Shown here piece by piece: positions 9,879 through 10,922 of a stretch of 10,922 bases of DNA. The stretch lies in assembly GCA_018260275.1 (NCBI GenBank), contig JAGLBK010000083.1:1-10922 (forward strand), given 5' to 3'. Both the position numbers and the translations under genes were made by a program. The notes under the pieces are model-generated. The model did no database searches, was not told where the DNA came from, and saw only the letters and a list, made by a program, of their open reading frames with translations. The DNA is from Deinococcus sp. Lineage in GTDB: Bacteria > Deinococcota > Deinococci > Deinococcales > Deinococcaceae. Within the stretch, counting starts at the first letter, position 1. Every line of letters begins with the position of its first letter.

Positions 9879-10523
9879 TCAGAGCAGTCTCGCCGAGTCG
9901 TCGGTCATCAGCAGTGCCCGGATCGGTGCGTAGCTGCGGCGGTGCATCTCACTGACGCCCAGTTTTTGCAAAGCGGCGCGGTGCGCGGGGGCGCCGTAGC
10001 CCTTGTGGGCCGCGAAACCGTAGCCCGGATACTGCCCGTCCAGTTCGTGCATCAGCGCGTCGCGGGCCGTTTTGGCAAGCAGACTGGCCGCAGCCACGCT
10101 GTAGCTCAGCGCGTCGGCTTTTGGCGGGGCCAGGATAGGCAACTCGGTTCGCAGCTTCAGGTAGTCCGTCACCAGCGCCTGTGCCGCCGGGTTCAGTTTT
10201 TGCAAGGCCCGCAGCGCCGCCGTGTGGGTAGCCCCCAGAATGTTCAGGCGGTCTATTTCCTCGGGCCAGGCGTACTCGACGGCGTAAGTCACGGCCACAC
10301 GCCGCACCTCGGCAGCAAACTCCTCCCGCTGCGCCGCACTAAGCTGCTTGCTGTCCCGAAAGGGATAGTCCTGCGCCAGCCCCGGCAAAATCACAGCGGC
10401 CACCGTAACCGGCCCGGCCCAGGCTCCGCGCCCGGCTTCATCTACGCCAGCGACACGGAACAGGCCCCGTCGCCAGTGCTGACGCTCGAAGGCCCAGTCC
10501 GGGGTAACCGAGGGGACTCGCAT
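9879..10523 (-). CDS. rnhB: Ribonuclease HII
   Basis: This 214-residue cytoplasmic endonuclease cuts the RNA strand of RNA/DNA hybrids and starts removal of ribonucleotides misincorporated into DNA. Catalytic acids are visible: D28 and E29 in GVDEAGRGAWAGPV, D120 in VTDYLKL and D155 in AKTARD, with the preceding PPKADALSYSVAAASLLAKTARD block and the C-terminal HKGYGAPAHRAAL and HRRSYAPI typical of the family. The usual GRGPLAGPV reads GRGAWAGPV here. The start is ATG at 10523, with TACCCT 8 bases upstream on the minus strand and no Shine-Dalgarno, so possibly leaderless. Its stop lies only 3 bp from that of agmatine deiminase, leaving no room for a terminator between these convergent genes. 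Confidence 0.95.
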   Translation of the reverse strand: MRVPSVTPDWAFERQHWRRGLFRVAGVDEAGRGAWAGPVTVAAVILPGLAQDYPFRDSKQLSAAQREEFAAEVRRVAVTYAVEYAWPEEIDRLNILGATHTAALRALQKLNPAAQALVTDYLKLRTELPILAPPKADALSYSVAAASLLAKTARDALMHELDGQYPGYGFAAHKGYGAPAHRAALQKLGVSEMHRRSYAPIRALLMTDDSARLL

Positions 10524-10628
10524 ATAGGTTCAGGGTAGCAATTTTGCGGGTCTTGCGGCCTCAACCCTGGCGAACTTGGTATCGGGCGGCACAGAAGAAC
10601 GCGGCCCCTAGTACTAATCTTGATTTCT

Positions 10629-10922
10629 ATGGGCAAAAAAGAGCGTCAGAACAACCTCCCCGCCTTCGTGACGCTGCGCGACATGCCGGGCACGCAGGTC
10701 ATGTTCTGGGTGGTTGACGACTGCCCGTACTGCGGCGAACGCCACCTGCACCTGGCCGGAAATCTCCGCTCTGCCGACCCTAGCGACACGCTGGGCCAGC
10801 AGCCCGCCGTATGTGACCCCGAACGCACCTATGAATTGACCTTGCCCCCGCGCCCCAGAAAGAAAAAGACTAAGGCCGAGCGCCGCGCCGGTAAACGCAG
10901 TGAAGCGGAAGACGAATGGTAA
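10629..10922 (+). CDS. Small zinc-ribbon-like protein with basic tail, function unknown
   Basis: This 97-residue protein belongs to no family I can name. A central DDCPYCGERHLHLAGN (30-45) has CxxC (C32, C35) followed by H39 and H41, and a later C62 (AVCDPERTYEL), which together could form one small zinc site. The C-terminal 24 residues are strongly charged (PRPRKKKTKAERR onward), suggesting contact with nucleic acid. The stop codon is the last three bases of the window. The ATG at 10629 is preferred over an upstream in-frame TTG (10620): TAATCT lies 8 bases before it, and there is no Shine-Dalgarno. It is divergent from rnhB across about 105 bp with no other feature. Confidence 0.7.
   Translation: MGKKERQNNLPAFVTLRDMPGTQVMFWVVDDCPYCGERHLHLAGNLRSADPSDTLGQQPAVCDPERTYELTLPPRPRKKKTKAERRAGKRSEAEDEW

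Overview
This GC-rich, densely packed window (roughly 65% G+C by eye) reads like a Deinococcus chromosome segment. That is an inference from four things: many genes with a -10 box (TANNNT type) only 6-8 bases before the start codon and no Shine-Dalgarno, as in leaderless Deinococcus mRNAs; a CsoR with a Cys-His-His copper site like that reported for Thermus; short dispersed repeats between genes; and the overall protein set.

Left part (1-4337). An M42 aminopeptidase (minus) and ApaG (plus) diverge from a very tight intergenic region. Both 3' ends carry the same 66-75 bp repeat (a hairpin followed by an octamer array), so the pair is bracketed by inverted copies. Then come a CoxG-like SRPBCC protein (plus), a strong 43-bp dyad, a small three-helix membrane protein (minus), and a secreted lipoprotein with a beta-propeller C-terminal part (plus).

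Middle (4353-8751): a copper-homeostasis island. The minus-strand operon copZ - DUF305 protein - degenerate DUF305-like paralogue - csoR has 4-bp overlaps at two of its three junctions. It diverges from copA, a two-HMA-domain P1B copper ATPase. The intergenic region holds two leaderless promoters, a CsoR-type palindrome over the copA -10, and a 70-bp imperfect hairpin of heptamer repeats. CopZ would deliver Cu(I) to CopA for export, DUF305 would act in the envelope, and CsoR would derepress both units when copper binds.

Right part (8778-10922): agmatine deiminase (plus), ribonuclease HII (minus, its stop 3 bp from the previous stop), and a small zinc-ribbon-like protein of unknown function (plus).

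The most unusual observation is that copA carries in-frame copies of three different repeat types inside its nucleotide-binding domain, without a stop and with all catalytic motifs kept. Two of them also occur between genes in this window (octamer array, CATCAAC heptamer array); the third is a GC-rich palindromic REP-like element. No new defence or mobile system was found; the novelty lies in the repeats and in details of the copper operon.
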